A stretch of 64,000 bases of DNA, from positions 1-64,000 of the forward strand of contig JAPLRP010000019.1 of NCBI GenBank assembly GCA_026399095.1. Reading direction: 5' to 3'. Positions 1-8,300 of the stretch are shown here, piece by piece. Position numbers and translations under genes: made by a program. The notes beneath the pieces were generated by a model. The model was given only the letters and a program-made list of their open reading frames with translations. It ran no database searches and was not told the DNA's origin. How positions within the stretch are numbered: the stretch's first letter is position 1; every line of letters starts with the position of its first letter. The DNA is from Methylococcales bacterium. Lineage in GTDB: Bacteria; Pseudomonadota; Gammaproteobacteria; Methylococcales; Methylomonadaceae.

Positions 1-134
1 CATTCTGGCAACTTGAACACCGATTCTGGAAAAATCCAGAAAAGTGTTCAGCTTGAAACCAGAATGGGTGTTCAAGTTAAATCAGAATAGGTGTTCAGGT
101 CGGATCAGAATGAGTGTTCAAGTTGGGCCAGAAT
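1..134. repeat. IS21-like multi-repeat end(s), element body not in window
   Basis: Four direct copies of a 23-24 base unit begin with GTGTTCA at 44, 68, 91 and 114, each followed by a CAGAAT-type segment. An inverted copy lies at 1-30, so the units diverge from about position 30-44. Multiple short terminal repeats of this kind are typical of IS21-family ends, which is inference from memory of the family. No transposase is visible, so the window edge hides the element body. The repeats run straight into a coding frame that lacks its 5' part, suggesting insertion or deletion damage. Confidence 0.5.
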
Positions 135-1445
135 ATGCAGCTGGCAGCGCAAGCGCATTTTGATGTTATATTGCCATGGGGACAAACAAAACCATTATCT
201 TTATTTTTATTATCGGTTGCTGAATCTGGCGAGCGTAAATCGGGCATTGATGATGTTGTTCTGGGCGCGGCAAAGGCACAAGAACGCGAAGATTTGGCAG
301 GCTATCAAATCGAGCAAGAACAGTATGAAACGGAATTGGCACGCTGGAAAGCCGAAAGCGAGGCACAGAATAAAAAATCAGCAACCAAGAGTCAAGCAGC
401 AAGCGATTTTGCAGCGGCGGCAACGCATGGTAACCCCAAGCCCAAAGCGCCCATTATGCCGTTACGATTTGTCACAGAACCCACGGTCGAGGGTTTATAT
501 AAATTACTGGCAGTTGGTCAGCCCAGCGTCGGGTTATTTTCTGATGAAGCCGGCCTGTTAATTGGCGGTCATGCCATGAACAGTGATAATGCCTTAAAGA
601 CGATGGCGCGGTTGTGTAAATTTTGGGACGGCGCTTCATTTGATCGGGTGCGAGCGGGTGATGGTAGCGGTAGTTTATACGGTCGTCGTCTGGCTATGCA
701 CCAACAAGCACAGCCTGATGTTATGGCAAAACTGCTATGTGACCCCATGGCTAATGGTCAAGGCTTTCTTGCCCGTTGTTTGGTGGCATGGCCTGAATCG
801 ACTATCGGGACAAGATACATTGATAAACTTGAATGGTCTGGAGATCGTAAAGAGTTAAAGCGCCTATTTGCTGTACTCATTGGGCTAATGCAAGCAGAGC
901 CGCGAACAGCAATGTCAGAGCAAGAACTTGATCCGGTAGTGTTGCCATTAGATGACGATGCAAAACTAATGGCTATCGAGGCAATGAATCAATTTGAAAC
1001 GCTTATGCAAAGTGGCAATGATTTATTTGAGATCAGGGAGCGCACAGCAAAAGCGGTAGAAAATGCGTGTCGAATTGCTGGCGTGTTAGCGGTCATTGAT
1101 GACGGTATGGCTACGCGGTCAATCTGTGCAAAGCATCTTGCTCAAGGCTTAACACTTATTCAGTGGTATTTAAAAGAAGCGCTACGCATCCGAGGCGCGG
1201 CGGTTATATCTCAAGCTGTAAAAGATGCTGAATCATTATCTAAATGGTTGGATGAGCAAGGTCTAAGGGTTTTTAGATCAAGGCAGGTGCAAACACTAGG
1301 GCCTAGTCAGTTACGCCCAAAACCTCGCTTTCAAGCCGCTGTAAAAGAACTGGTCGATAATGGTTATTTACTACTCAATGAGCCAAACACCACCGTTGAT
1401 AATGTAAAGGCAAAATTATCATGGCGAGTTGTTCATGTGGTTTAA
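135..1445 (+). CDS. DUF3987 family protein of a mobile element, 5'-truncated
   Basis: The product resembles the C-terminal half of DUF3987 proteins, which sit in replication modules of integrated elements and plasmids and often follow primase-type domains. The recognisable stretch is SLFLLSVAESGERKSGIDD near the start, followed by a Gln/Glu/Lys-rich helix, a GLFSDEAGLLIGGHAM segment and a winged-helix-like C-terminus. The frame opens abruptly inside the family domain immediately after the repeats at 1-134. The first ATG (135) has no ribosome binding site, and a GTG at 114 lies inside the repeat. I therefore infer loss of the 5' end. The stop overlaps the start of the next gene. Whether a stable protein is made is doubtful. 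Confidence 0.7.
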   Translation: MQLAAQAHFDVILPWGQTKPLSLFLLSVAESGERKSGIDDVVLGAAKAQEREDLAGYQIEQEQYETELARWKAESEAQNKKSATKSQAASDFAAAATHGNPKPKAPIMPLRFVTEPTVEGLYKLLAVGQPSVGLFSDEAGLLIGGHAMNSDNALKTMARLCKFWDGASFDRVRAGDGSGSLYGRRLAMHQQAQPDVMAKLLCDPMANGQGFLARCLVAWPESTIGTRYIDKLEWSGDRKELKRLFAVLIGLMQAEPRTAMSEQELDPVVLPLDDDAKLMAIEAMNQFETLMQSGNDLFEIRERTAKAVENACRIAGVLAVIDDGMATRSICAKHLAQGLTLIQWYLKEALRIRGAAVISQAVKDAESLSKWLDEQGLRVFRSRQVQTLGPSQLRPKPRFQAAVKELVDNGYLLLNEPNTTVDNVKAKLSWRVVHVV

Positions 1446-1911
1446 CCCGTCGGAATTACTAATTAAGGGAATCATACCCCCTGCTACTTTCGCTACTCTT
1501 GCTACTTTGGAGGTAGAGAGTAGCAAAGTAGCAAGAGTAGCAGACCCCTTACCAGTGAAAACCAATGATTTAGGTTTGGAAAGTAGCGGAGTAGCAGAAG
1601 TAGCACCCCCCGATAATCAAACCTTTGTCAGTTGCGGGAAATGTTTGGGCTTCAAATCCCATAACGCACATGGCAAGGGAGCGGGTTATTGTCTTCTTGG
1701 CGGTGATTATGGGCTATGGTCTGAAACACAGCACCAATGCACAAAGTTTGATGCCTGCGTCGTTATTCAAGATTATGTTGTTACCGTTGGCGCTGCAACA
1801 GTCACTTGCTATACGCCTAATGGTCAAGCGTTTGAGCTAGAAGCGAGAGACCCAGAACATGCTGCATGGTTACAACGAATGAACCCTAAACCACAAGGAA
1901 AAATAAAATGA
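1435..1911 (+). CDS. Hypothetical Cys-rich protein of mobile element
   Basis: A 158-residue protein begins at an ATG inside the end of the DUF3987 gene. Residues about 15-55 are an Ala/Thr/Val repeat region (FATLATLE, KVARVADP, GVAEVAPP) encoded by the gctac/gtagc DNA repeats described at 1492-1541. Then comes a cluster of five cysteines (CGKC, GYC, HQC, DAC) that could bind zinc or an Fe-S cluster. I recall this arrangement downstream of DUF3987 genes in other elements, but know no function. Its stop overlaps the next start (ATGA). Confidence 0.6.
   Translation: MWFNPSELLIKGIIPPATFATLATLEVESSKVARVADPLPVKTNDLGLESSGVAEVAPPDNQTFVSCGKCLGFKSHNAHGKGAGYCLLGGDYGLWSETQHQCTKFDACVVIQDYVVTVGAATVTCYTPNGQAFELEARDPEHAAWLQRMNPKPQGKIK
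1492..1541 (+). repeat. Perfect 18-bp inverted repeat inside coding sequence
   Basis: Bases 1492-1509 are exactly the reverse complement of 1524-1541, with a 14-base loop. Further gtagc units follow to about 1607. The structure lies near the 5' end of the Cys-rich protein gene, where it would form a strong mRNA hairpin in the ribosome's path. Confidence 0.85.
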
Positions 1912-2180
1912 TAGAAAAAAAGATAGAGTTAATTGGAGAAGCATTTGGGGCGGCTATGTCTGCTATACAGGAAACACTTGGGGATGATGCCACTCAAGAG
2001 ATTGTTTTTAATATTGCGCTTAATATAACAATGGCGCTTATGACTGGAAACGGTGAGGCTTCGTATGAAGATACGATAGATAATCGAGATCAGTTATTTA
2101 ATGCGATAAACAAATATATAGAGATCAGGGCAAAGCCGGTTAGTAAAGAGACGGACAACATTGTAAGAGTTGCTTTTTAA
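1908..2180 (+). CDS. Hypothetical protein, 90 aa
   Basis: A small acidic, probably all-helical protein. It starts with an ATG that overlaps the preceding stop (ATGA), which implies translational coupling in the element's operon. Residues about 7-50 form hydrophobic amphipathic helices (EAFGAAMSAIQETL, IVFNIALNITMALM). I do not recognise a family. Context suggests an accessory function of the mobile element. Confidence 0.5.
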   Translation: MIEKKIELIGEAFGAAMSAIQETLGDDATQEIVFNIALNITMALMTGNGEASYEDTIDNRDQLFNAINKYIEIRAKPVSKETDNIVRVAF

Positions 2181-2199
2181 ACCACTAAGGAACAATCAA

Positions 2200-2724
2200 A
2201 TGCAAAATGTTAAAAATGAAGTAAATGATACAAATGTTTTTTTTACAGAAAACAACGCTTGGCTACGAGATATTACTATTAAAGCCATTCAACAGGCGGG
2301 TGGCAATCCTAAAGAACAAGACGCGGAATTTATGAAGGCGCGGTTTGAAAAGATTATTAAGCAAGGCTTGAATGTTGAGACGCGAGAAACGGAAAAGAGA
2401 AACCAGCGGTTAATTAAAGAAAAGTTGTTAAAAGATAACCAAGACCTTGAACCAAATTATTTTTACGAAGTAACTGCTTATGTTGATGGCCATTACCGAG
2501 AAGAAATTGAAGATGATTTTGTATGGCGGTTATTACCAGCGGCTTCGGTGCGAGTGCTTATACATGAAGATGCTGATAGAGATTATGCGGTTAATATTCT
2601 CAATCGTATCGCTGGCGTAATGAGTAAAACAACAGACTGGCATGAAGGTAAAGAGCATCGTAACGCCTTGATTGAATCTTTAGACGAGGATGCCAAGTTA
2701 TACGATGAATATATACCTTTCTAG
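2200..2724 (+). CDS. Hypothetical protein of mobile element
   Basis: A charged protein of about 174 residues. I chose ATG 2200 because an AAGGA ribosome binding site lies about 8 bases upstream; an in-frame TTG at 2170 would overlap the previous gene. Residues about 35-85 are strongly Lys/Glu-rich and helical (EKIIKQGLNVETRETEKRNQ). The C-terminal half contains aromatic and acidic segments (EEIEDDFVWRLLPAASV). I recognise no domain. The gene is followed by a hairpin and then another small ORF of the same operon. Confidence 0.5.
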   Translation: MQNVKNEVNDTNVFFTENNAWLRDITIKAIQQAGGNPKEQDAEFMKARFEKIIKQGLNVETRETEKRNQRLIKEKLLKDNQDLEPNYFYEVTAYVDGHYREEIEDDFVWRLLPAASVRVLIHEDADRDYAVNILNRIAGVMSKTTDWHEGKEHRNALIESLDEDAKLYDEYIPF

Positions 2725-2737
2725 GTACTAAAAAAAG

Positions 2738-2765
2738 CCGTCATAGGCTTATATGTTTATGACGG
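2738..2765 (+). terminator. Hairpin after unknown gene, terminator-like
   Basis: An 8-base perfect stem (CCGTCATA / TATGACGG) with a 12-base loop sits 14 bases after the stop at 2724. There is no T tract, so it may slow or process RNA rather than terminate. A ribosome binding site for the next gene follows. Confidence 0.4.
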
Positions 2766-2787
2766 TGTCTTACTCAAGGATAAAAAA

Positions 2788-2988
2788 ATGGCCTATATTA
2801 GAAAGTATCCAGCAAAACCTGTTAATGATGATGGTTTTGATTTTGAAAGGGCGTGTGATGAATGGCAAATACTCAGCTTATGGGACTCTCTACCCGATTG
2901 TCTAAAGACTACCAGACTTTTAGGGGAGGTTTTGCGGTTGGCGCAAGCATCACCGGATTTAGCGTTAAAAATGAATTTAAGAGGTTGA
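2788..2988 (+). CDS. Hypothetical protein, 66 aa
   Basis: A short protein with a good ribosome binding site (AAGGA, 8 bases before ATG). The sequence is acidic in the middle (DDGFDFERACDEW) and helical after that (LGEVLRLAQASPDLALKM). I do not recognise it. It is followed three bases later by the next gene, which supports operon membership. It may be a small regulator or accessory protein of the element. Confidence 0.45.
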   Translation: MAYIRKYPAKPVNDDGFDFERACDEWQILSLWDSLPDCLKTTRLLGEVLRLAQASPDLALKMNLRG

Positions 2989-2991
2989 AGA

Positions 2992-3588
2992 ATGGCAGTT
3001 AAAAAGAAAGAGCCTAAAATCAAATCTAGTCACCAAGTTATCGTTGATAAATATGATGATGAAGACCCAGATGAAGCGATTGCAAAAACACTTACAATGC
3101 CAGAAGTGGGCGCGGCTGGTACTATCAGAGGTTTAAACAATATCCATGATGTTAATGCCCTAACCAAGATATTGAGCCAACAAACAGCGGATGTTGTCGG
3201 TGGGAACATGACAAGACCCGAAGCCATGCTGTTAAGCCAAGCTCACACACTAGACGCATTGTTTAACAGTTTGGTGATGAAAGGTCTTAATCAATCGCAC
3301 ATGCCCCACTATGATAGTTTTTTACGATTGGCATATAAAGCACAGGCACAATGCCGATCAACGCTTCAAACATTATCAGATATAAAAAATCCATCCGTTG
3401 TTTATGCCAAGCAAGCTAATATCACCAATGGCAATCAACAGATTAATAACGGGGTATCTGCTCCACGTACGCAAGAAAATCAAAATTATTCAAACGAACT
3501 ATTGGAGCATACCCATGGCGAACGGCTGGACACTAGAAAGAAAAGCGCGGCAATCCCAGTTAATTCAGAGCTGGCAGCCGTGGAATAA
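2992..3588 (+). CDS. Conserved mobile-element protein of unknown function
   Basis: A 198-residue protein with a basic N-terminus. Its central segment, with motifs RPEAMLLSQAHTLDALF and FLRLAYKAQAQCRSTL followed by KNPSVVYAKQANI, I recognise as recurring in integrated elements and prophages of beta- and gammaproteobacteria. It usually lies next to the small gene that overlaps it here. The function is not known to me; a terminase- or packaging-related role is only a guess. The last 25 codons overlap the next gene in another frame. Confidence 0.6.
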   Translation: MAVKKKEPKIKSSHQVIVDKYDDEDPDEAIAKTLTMPEVGAAGTIRGLNNIHDVNALTKILSQQTADVVGGNMTRPEAMLLSQAHTLDALFNSLVMKGLNQSHMPHYDSFLRLAYKAQAQCRSTLQTLSDIKNPSVVYAKQANITNGNQQINNGVSAPRTQENQNYSNELLEHTHGERLDTRKKSAAIPVNSELAAVE

Positions 3589-3724
3589 ATCAACAGGCGC
3601 AAGAACTCCAGAGGGAAAGGCCATATCATCAAGAAATGCTCACAAGGGCGGCATAAGATCAATATGCAGAGAAATGAATGTATTGTTTCGTGACTATAAG
3701 GCCATGATGAAACAGTTTGAATGA
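3515..3724 (+). CDS. Small basic mobile-element protein overlapping its upstream gene
   Basis: A 69-residue basic protein begins with MANGWTLERKARQSQLIQSW, then a GARTPEGKAISSRNAHKGG segment. I recognise this as a conserved small family paired with the upstream gene. The GGAG ribosome binding site at 3503-3506 supports ATG 3515. The gene overlaps the upstream one by 74 bases in a different frame. Function unknown; the basic Arg/Lys/Ser motif suggests nucleic acid binding (inference). Confidence 0.65.
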   Translation: MANGWTLERKARQSQLIQSWQPWNKSTGARTPEGKAISSRNAHKGGIRSICREMNVLFRDYKAMMKQFE

Positions 3725-3935
3725 TTGGTACGCAAAACAGAAGTACGCAAAGAAGTACGCACGCAAAACCATTTATTAAGGGTACACTCTTATGTTTTTT
3801 GGCAGTATTTATTTAAATCTGACTGGTTTAAACCGGCTTTTTTTATGTCATTCCCAATCAAGCCCATGATTAAAGTGTACCCATAGGCGTACCCTTTCTT
3901 AGCTTTAAAAAAATCATATTAATAAAATCATAAAG
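3725..3935. other. Probable right boundary of mobile element with short repeats
   Basis: No gene is visible. GTACGCA occurs directly repeated at 3728, 3743 and 3755, and its inverse (GCGTACC) near 3888. A 9-base inverted pair GGGTACACT (3780-3788) and AGTGTACCC (3874-3882) frames the centre. A weak palindrome followed by T's is at about 3820-3845. Short direct and inverted sites of this kind resemble recombinase arm sites at an attachment site. Ordinary chromosomal genes begin at 3936, so I place the element border here by inference. Confidence 0.35.
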
Positions 3936-4613
3936 TTAAGCAATCAATCCATGCTCTGCAAAAGAATAGGGAGCACCGTCACCAATAATAAAATGATCCA
4001 GCACCCGAATATCGAATAACGCTAGAGCTTGTTTCAGCTTTTCTGTGATTTGTTTATCAGACTGGCTTGGTTCGGTGATGCCTGAAGGGTGGTTATGGGC
4101 AAATATTACAGCTGCTGCATTATAATCCAGAGCCTGTTTTACTACTTCTCGGGGATAAACACTCGCACCGTCTATCGTTCCTTTAAATAATTCAGCGAAT
4201 CTGATAACCCTGTGTTGATTATCCAGAAATAAACAGGCAAAAACTTCGTAAGCATATCCGCGTAAATGGGCGCTTAGATAAGCCTTGGTTATATCTAGAC
4301 TGGTTAAGGCACTTCCGCGGTCAAGAATCTCTTTAAAATGGCGTTTAGCCATTTCAAGCACAGCTTGTAGCTGGGCATATTTAGCGCTACCTAAGCCATG
4401 ACCCATGCAAAAGTGTTGTTGATCAGCATTAAGCAAACCTTTTAAAGAGCCAAAGTCGTTTAGCAAGTCACGAGCTAAATCTACAGCCGATTTACCGTGA
4501 GTGCCTGTCCGTAAAAAAATAGCCAACAATTCTGCATCGGTTAAGGCGTCTGAGCCTCGTTGCAATAATTTTTCTCTAGGCCTGTCTTCTGCCGGCCAAT
4601 CCTTAATAGCCAT
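3936..4613 (-). CDS. radC: RadC family protein (JAMM/MPN+)
   Basis: The 225-residue protein matches the usual RadC length when started at the ATG at 4613 ([17 protein letters not shown]). A longer in-frame extension upstream is unlike the family. Residues 1-90 hold the helix-hairpin-helix part and the C-terminal 120 residues the JAB/MPN domain. The metal-binding JAMM motif is visible as HNHPSG followed by a downstream Asp (SQSDKQ). Despite its name the role in DNA repair is unproven, and related proteins occur on mobile elements. It lies just beyond the element border and is followed on the other side by a DUF1348 gene. Confidence 0.9.
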   Translation of the reverse strand: MAIKDWPAEDRPREKLLQRGSDALTDAELLAIFLRTGTHGKSAVDLARDLLNDFGSLKGLLNADQQHFCMGHGLGSAKYAQLQAVLEMAKRHFKEILDRGSALTSLDITKAYLSAHLRGYAYEVFACLFLDNQHRVIRFAELFKGTIDGASVYPREVVKQALDYNAAAVIFAHNHPSGITEPSQSDKQITEKLKQALALFDIRVLDHFIIGDGAPYSFAEHGLIA

Positions 4614-4681
4614 TTGACGATTCTTTATGCGAGTTAAAATTAAAATATAGAAGAAATTGACTGTGTTTACCAGGAACCCCC

Positions 4682-5161
4682 TTAAAGATTTAAGCAGCTT
4701 AAAGAGGGATGATGCTCTGGACGGTGGCCTTGTGGCCAATGAAATTTGCGATCTGTTTGTTTAATGGGTAAGTCATTGATACTTGCATAGCGGCATTGCA
4801 TTAATCCATTTTCATCAAATTCCCAGTTTTCATTTCCATAAGATCTAAACCATTCGTTAGATTCATTATGCCACTCGTAAGCAAAACGAACCGCGATTCG
4901 GTTGTTATCAAAAGCCCATAGCTCTTTTATTAAGCGATACTCCAATTCTTTTGACCATTTTTTGATCAGGAAATCTATAATCTGCTCTCGACCTGTAATA
5001 AACTCTGCACGGTTTCGCCATTGGCTATTGCTGGAATAGGCTGTGGCTATACGTTCTGGATCTTGATTGTTCCAGGCATCTTCAGCCATACGCACTTTTT
5101 GTATGGCTGTATCATGAGTAAAAGGTGGAAACGGTGGCCGTTCATCAAGATTTGTTGGCAT
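4682..5161 (-). CDS. DUF1348 (NTF2-like/SnoaL-fold) protein
   Basis: A 159-residue soluble protein of the NTF2-like superfamily, DUF1348 group. It shows the characteristic opening ([20 protein letters not shown]), the [14 protein letters not shown] segment, and the aromatic-rich [21 protein letters not shown] core that forms the curved sheet. An AGGA ribosome binding site precedes ATG 5161. No catalytic residues can be named; proteins of this fold are often small-molecule binding or isomerase-like. The gene stands alone between radC and the end of the DAB-like operon. Confidence 0.8.
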   Translation of the reverse strand: MPTNLDERPPFPPFTHDTAIQKVRMAEDAWNNQDPERIATAYSSNSQWRNRAEFITGREQIIDFLIKKWSKELEYRLIKELWAFDNNRIAVRFAYEWHNESNEWFRSYGNENWEFDENGLMQCRYASINDLPIKQTDRKFHWPQGHRPEHHPSLSCLNL

Positions 5162-5189
5162 TGAAAATTCCTGATTAATTCATTTTAGC

Positions 5190-6734
5190 TTAGGGTGAAA
5201 ATAATCCTGCAATCTCATTATTTCTCACCGCCGGTTGATTTAACAAATGCGACAACCATGCTTCTGCTGCTATCTGATTTGTTTTTAAAATAGTATTCGG
5301 AAAAAAGCCAACGATTAAAATTAGCAGTGCTGGTGCACAAATTAGGGCCAGTTCACGAGGACGTAAGTCTTGTGTCTGGTTAATAGCGGCCTGAGTAATA
5401 GGGCCGAAAAATGCTCTTCGACTAAAAGATAGCATATAAGCAGCACTGAGAACTGCGCCTGCCAATGCTGAAATGCCCAAGCTATGATGAGCGGTTAATG
5501 CACCAATAACCAATAATAATTCAGCCGGAAAACCGCTAGTGCCGGGAACACCGATACTGGCTAGTGCAAACAGAAAGTAGAAGCTGGTTAATTTTGGCAT
5601 TACATTAGCCAAGCCGCCTAAATGTATGGATTCTGTACTACCTAGTCGATGTTGAATAAACCCCGCTATAAGCATAAGTGAACTGGAAACTAGAGTGAAA
5701 TTGAACAGTTGAAAAATAGCACCTTGGATGCCCTGCATGGTTAAAGAGGCAATGCCGATTATGACTAAGCCAACGTGGCTAATACTGGCGTAGGCCAGTA
5801 AACGCCGAAAATTGGTTTGTTGTAGAGCAATCAAAGCACCATAAATTAGGGTAATTGCGCCTAAAATACCCAATACCCAACTGTATTCGACAGCCGCAGA
5901 AGGTGCTAAAGGCATAGTAAATCGTAATATGCCATAGATGCCAAGTTTTAATCCGATTAATAAGGCCGTTATCTGAGTGGGGCCTTCCATTGTGACGGTG
6001 GGCAACCATGTATGAAAAGGAACTAAAGGGGCTTTAACTGCAAAGCCTAAAAGGAGTAGTCCGAAGACAATAGCTTGTAAATCATCGGGCAACTGAGTTT
6101 TCAAAAGTACCGGTAAGTTGAAAGACAGATCTTCGGGAAGGGTGCCACCCACATCAACAGCGTGATTCATAGCCAGTATAATGAACGCAAATAAAAGCGG
6201 GACACCGCCAAACAGCATAAACAGAGTATATTTCATTCCCGCGTTCCGACGCTTGGGACCGATGCCCCATAAGCCAATCAAAAAGAAGATGGGTGGTAAT
6301 GTCAGCTCCCAGAATAAAAAAAACAGAACTGTATCGAGCGCAGAAAATATGCCGATAGTGATGCCTTCCAGAAACAGCAGTAAAGCAAAATGAAAACGTT
6401 GTAAATGTTGTATTGAATTCCAAGAGGCAGCGATCGTCATCAGGGTTAGCAATGCGGTCATGGGTAAAAATAATACTGAAATACCATCAATACCAATCAG
6501 AAATTCGATGTTTAAATTTGGTATCCAGGGATAATGCTCTAAAAGTTGGAAGTTATCGCCTTCAGAAGCATTAAATAATAGTAGCACTAGTAACGTCAGA
6601 ATAAGTTCCAGACCAGCTATTACCAAGGCAATCTTTTTAGCCAGTTTTATGTTGCTAATAACTCCGGTTAAAATGGCGCCCAATAAAGGAAATAAAATGG
6701 TCAGACTGAGTATTGGAAAGCCGGAATTACTCAT
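5190..6734 (-). CDS. NuoM-like antiporter subunit, last gene of DAB-like operon
   Basis: A 514-residue polytopic membrane protein of the proton-conducting antiporter family (PF00361), closest in appearance to NuoM. The pumping residues look intact: TM5 Glu in FLFWELTLPP, TM7 Lys in FAVKAPLVPFHTWLP, the broken-helix Lys in IGLKLGIYGILRF, and TM12 Glu in GFPAELLLV. Its start overlaps the preceding stop by 4 bases (ATGA), so it is translationally coupled. In complex I such subunits move protons. Here, without other nuo genes in the window, it probably works with the DabA protein encoded upstream (inference). Confidence 0.85.
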   Translation of the reverse strand: MSNSGFPILSLTILFPLLGAILTGVISNIKLAKKIALVIAGLELILTLLVLLLFNASEGDNFQLLEHYPWIPNLNIEFLIGIDGISVLFLPMTALLTLMTIAASWNSIQHLQRFHFALLLFLEGITIGIFSALDTVLFFLFWELTLPPIFFLIGLWGIGPKRRNAGMKYTLFMLFGGVPLLFAFIILAMNHAVDVGGTLPEDLSFNLPVLLKTQLPDDLQAIVFGLLLLGFAVKAPLVPFHTWLPTVTMEGPTQITALLIGLKLGIYGILRFTMPLAPSAAVEYSWVLGILGAITLIYGALIALQQTNFRRLLAYASISHVGLVIIGIASLTMQGIQGAIFQLFNFTLVSSSLMLIAGFIQHRLGSTESIHLGGLANVMPKLTSFYFLFALASIGVPGTSGFPAELLLVIGALTAHHSLGISALAGAVLSAAYMLSFSRRAFFGPITQAAINQTQDLRPRELALICAPALLILIVGFFPNTILKTNQIAAEAWLSHLLNQPAVRNNEIAGLFSP

Positions 6735-8293
6735 TTTGATTGCCCTTGCTTGGTTACCGCATCATTGTTGTATTGTTGTGCGCCATGCATGGGATAATGC
6801 TCGCCCAAGTCAGTTGCTTCCTGGTCTATAAAGTTCAACCATGGGGTTGAGTAAAAACCGGTAATAATAAGTAACGAGCAAATCACTACAGTTATAATGC
6901 GTTCTTTTCTGATGGGGTGGTGGATACTACTGTATGGTTGATGAACACGTTTGGGAGTTGCTATAAATATTTGTTGAAAGGCGCGGAGCAAGAAGGCCGC
7001 AGCAAGGACGTTCCCAATCAAGATGGTTATGGCTAATAACCAGCCATCTTCTTCAATTACACCTTCAATGAGTAAATGAGCGGCATCATATCCAGGTGTT
7101 CCGGGCATAACCATAGTGCTTAGGGCAGAGATTAAAAACAACAAAGCGATGGTAGAGTTGGTATCAAATAGGCCGCCTAGTCGGGGAATGAAAGCGGTGC
7201 GTGTTCGCTCATAAATTAAACCAACACTAAAAAGCATACCTGCTGTTGCAAGACCATAAGCAATGCACAATAAGAGACAACCCTCAAGACCGTATTCGTT
7301 AAAACTGAAAAGTCCGATAACCAACATTCCCGTATGACTGACAACAGCAAAGGCTATCAGTCTGCGGATATTAATCTGCATCAATGCCAGTAATGCACCA
7401 TAGAGGATACTGATTAAACTTAAGGTCAAGACGAAATTAGCCCATTGTTCAGCGACACCTGGAACCAGAGGTAAAATAAAACGAATAACAGCATAAATCC
7501 CCAGTTTCAATCCTACTATAAAAATAGCGCTACTGGCCACCGTTCCTTGTTCCGCCAGTAATGGCAACCAGCCGTGGAATGGAAATAAGGGCATGCGAAT
7601 TGCAAATCCAAAAAACAACAGTATAAAAATCAATACTTCATCATGCAAATAAGCATTGTTTTGTTTTAGCGTTAGCCAATCAAAGGTAAGAGCATGTTCC
7701 GAGTCAATTAAGCCAAAAGCAAGTAACAGAAAGCCTGCCAAAGTCATCAGTAAGCCGCTTCCCCAATATTGCAGTAATAAAGTAATTACCCGCTGCCTGT
7801 TTTGGCCGGTTCCTGCATGGGTATTTAATAAAACCACCGGAATTAGTTCCAGTAAACACCACAGCCAAAACTGCATAAGATTTAGAGTTACAAAAGCACC
7901 GATTAAAATGCCTTCATAGCCAAGTAAGCAGGCAATAAATAACCGATCTGTTGAATGTCGGGTAATTAATGTATATACCAAAGCCATCAAGGTTAAAACA
8001 GCTGTTAATGGGATAAATAAAATATTTGCTCCATCAACACCAGTGCTGTAACTAAACCAGCCTAATTGAACTTGTTCGGCGAGATGAATGCCAGGATTGC
8101 CAGAGTCAAAAATAGCTAATAAATACAAGCTGAGTATTGCCGTAATTAATGTTCCTGTGAATCCAAATCGGAGTGCAATTGTTGGAGAGCGGGAATAAAG
8201 GATTGCAATCATAGTTGCAAGTGGAATAAATGTAAGCGCACTTAATAGTGGAAAGGGTGCGGATTCTGACCAAAAAGTAATAGGGACTTCCAT
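6731..8293 (-). CDS. Divergent NuoM/N-like subunit lacking canonical pumping residues
   Basis: A 520-residue membrane protein of the same antiporter family. Aligned by eye without gaps to its neighbour, the TM5 Glu is replaced by Leu (a Glu lies two residues later, CLLELIP), the TM7 Lys is Arg (FAIRMPLFPFHGWLP) and the TM12 Glu is Ala (GYDAAHLLIEG). The broken-helix Lys is kept (VGLKLGIYAVIRF). This suggests a structural or altered-conduction subunit. I chose ATG 8293 (MEVPITFW); an upstream TTG at 8311 would overlap the previous gene. Product function is inferred from operon context. Confidence 0.8.
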   Translation of the reverse strand: MEVPITFWSESAPFPLLSALTFIPLATMIAILYSRSPTIALRFGFTGTLITAILSLYLLAIFDSGNPGIHLAEQVQLGWFSYSTGVDGANILFIPLTAVLTLMALVYTLITRHSTDRLFIACLLGYEGILIGAFVTLNLMQFWLWCLLELIPVVLLNTHAGTGQNRQRVITLLLQYWGSGLLMTLAGFLLLAFGLIDSEHALTFDWLTLKQNNAYLHDEVLIFILLFFGFAIRMPLFPFHGWLPLLAEQGTVASSAIFIVGLKLGIYAVIRFILPLVPGVAEQWANFVLTLSLISILYGALLALMQINIRRLIAFAVVSHTGMLVIGLFSFNEYGLEGCLLLCIAYGLATAGMLFSVGLIYERTRTAFIPRLGGLFDTNSTIALLFLISALSTMVMPGTPGYDAAHLLIEGVIEEDGWLLAITILIGNVLAAAFLLRAFQQIFIATPKRVHQPYSSIHHPIRKERIITVVICSLLIITGFYSTPWLNFIDQEATDLGEHYPMHGAQQYNNDAVTKQGQSK

Positions 8294-8300
8294 CAGAATC

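Noticed and set aside
4614-4739. N-terminal extension of RadC
   Set aside because: The family begins at [15 protein letters not shown]; the extension overlaps the end of the DUF1348 gene.
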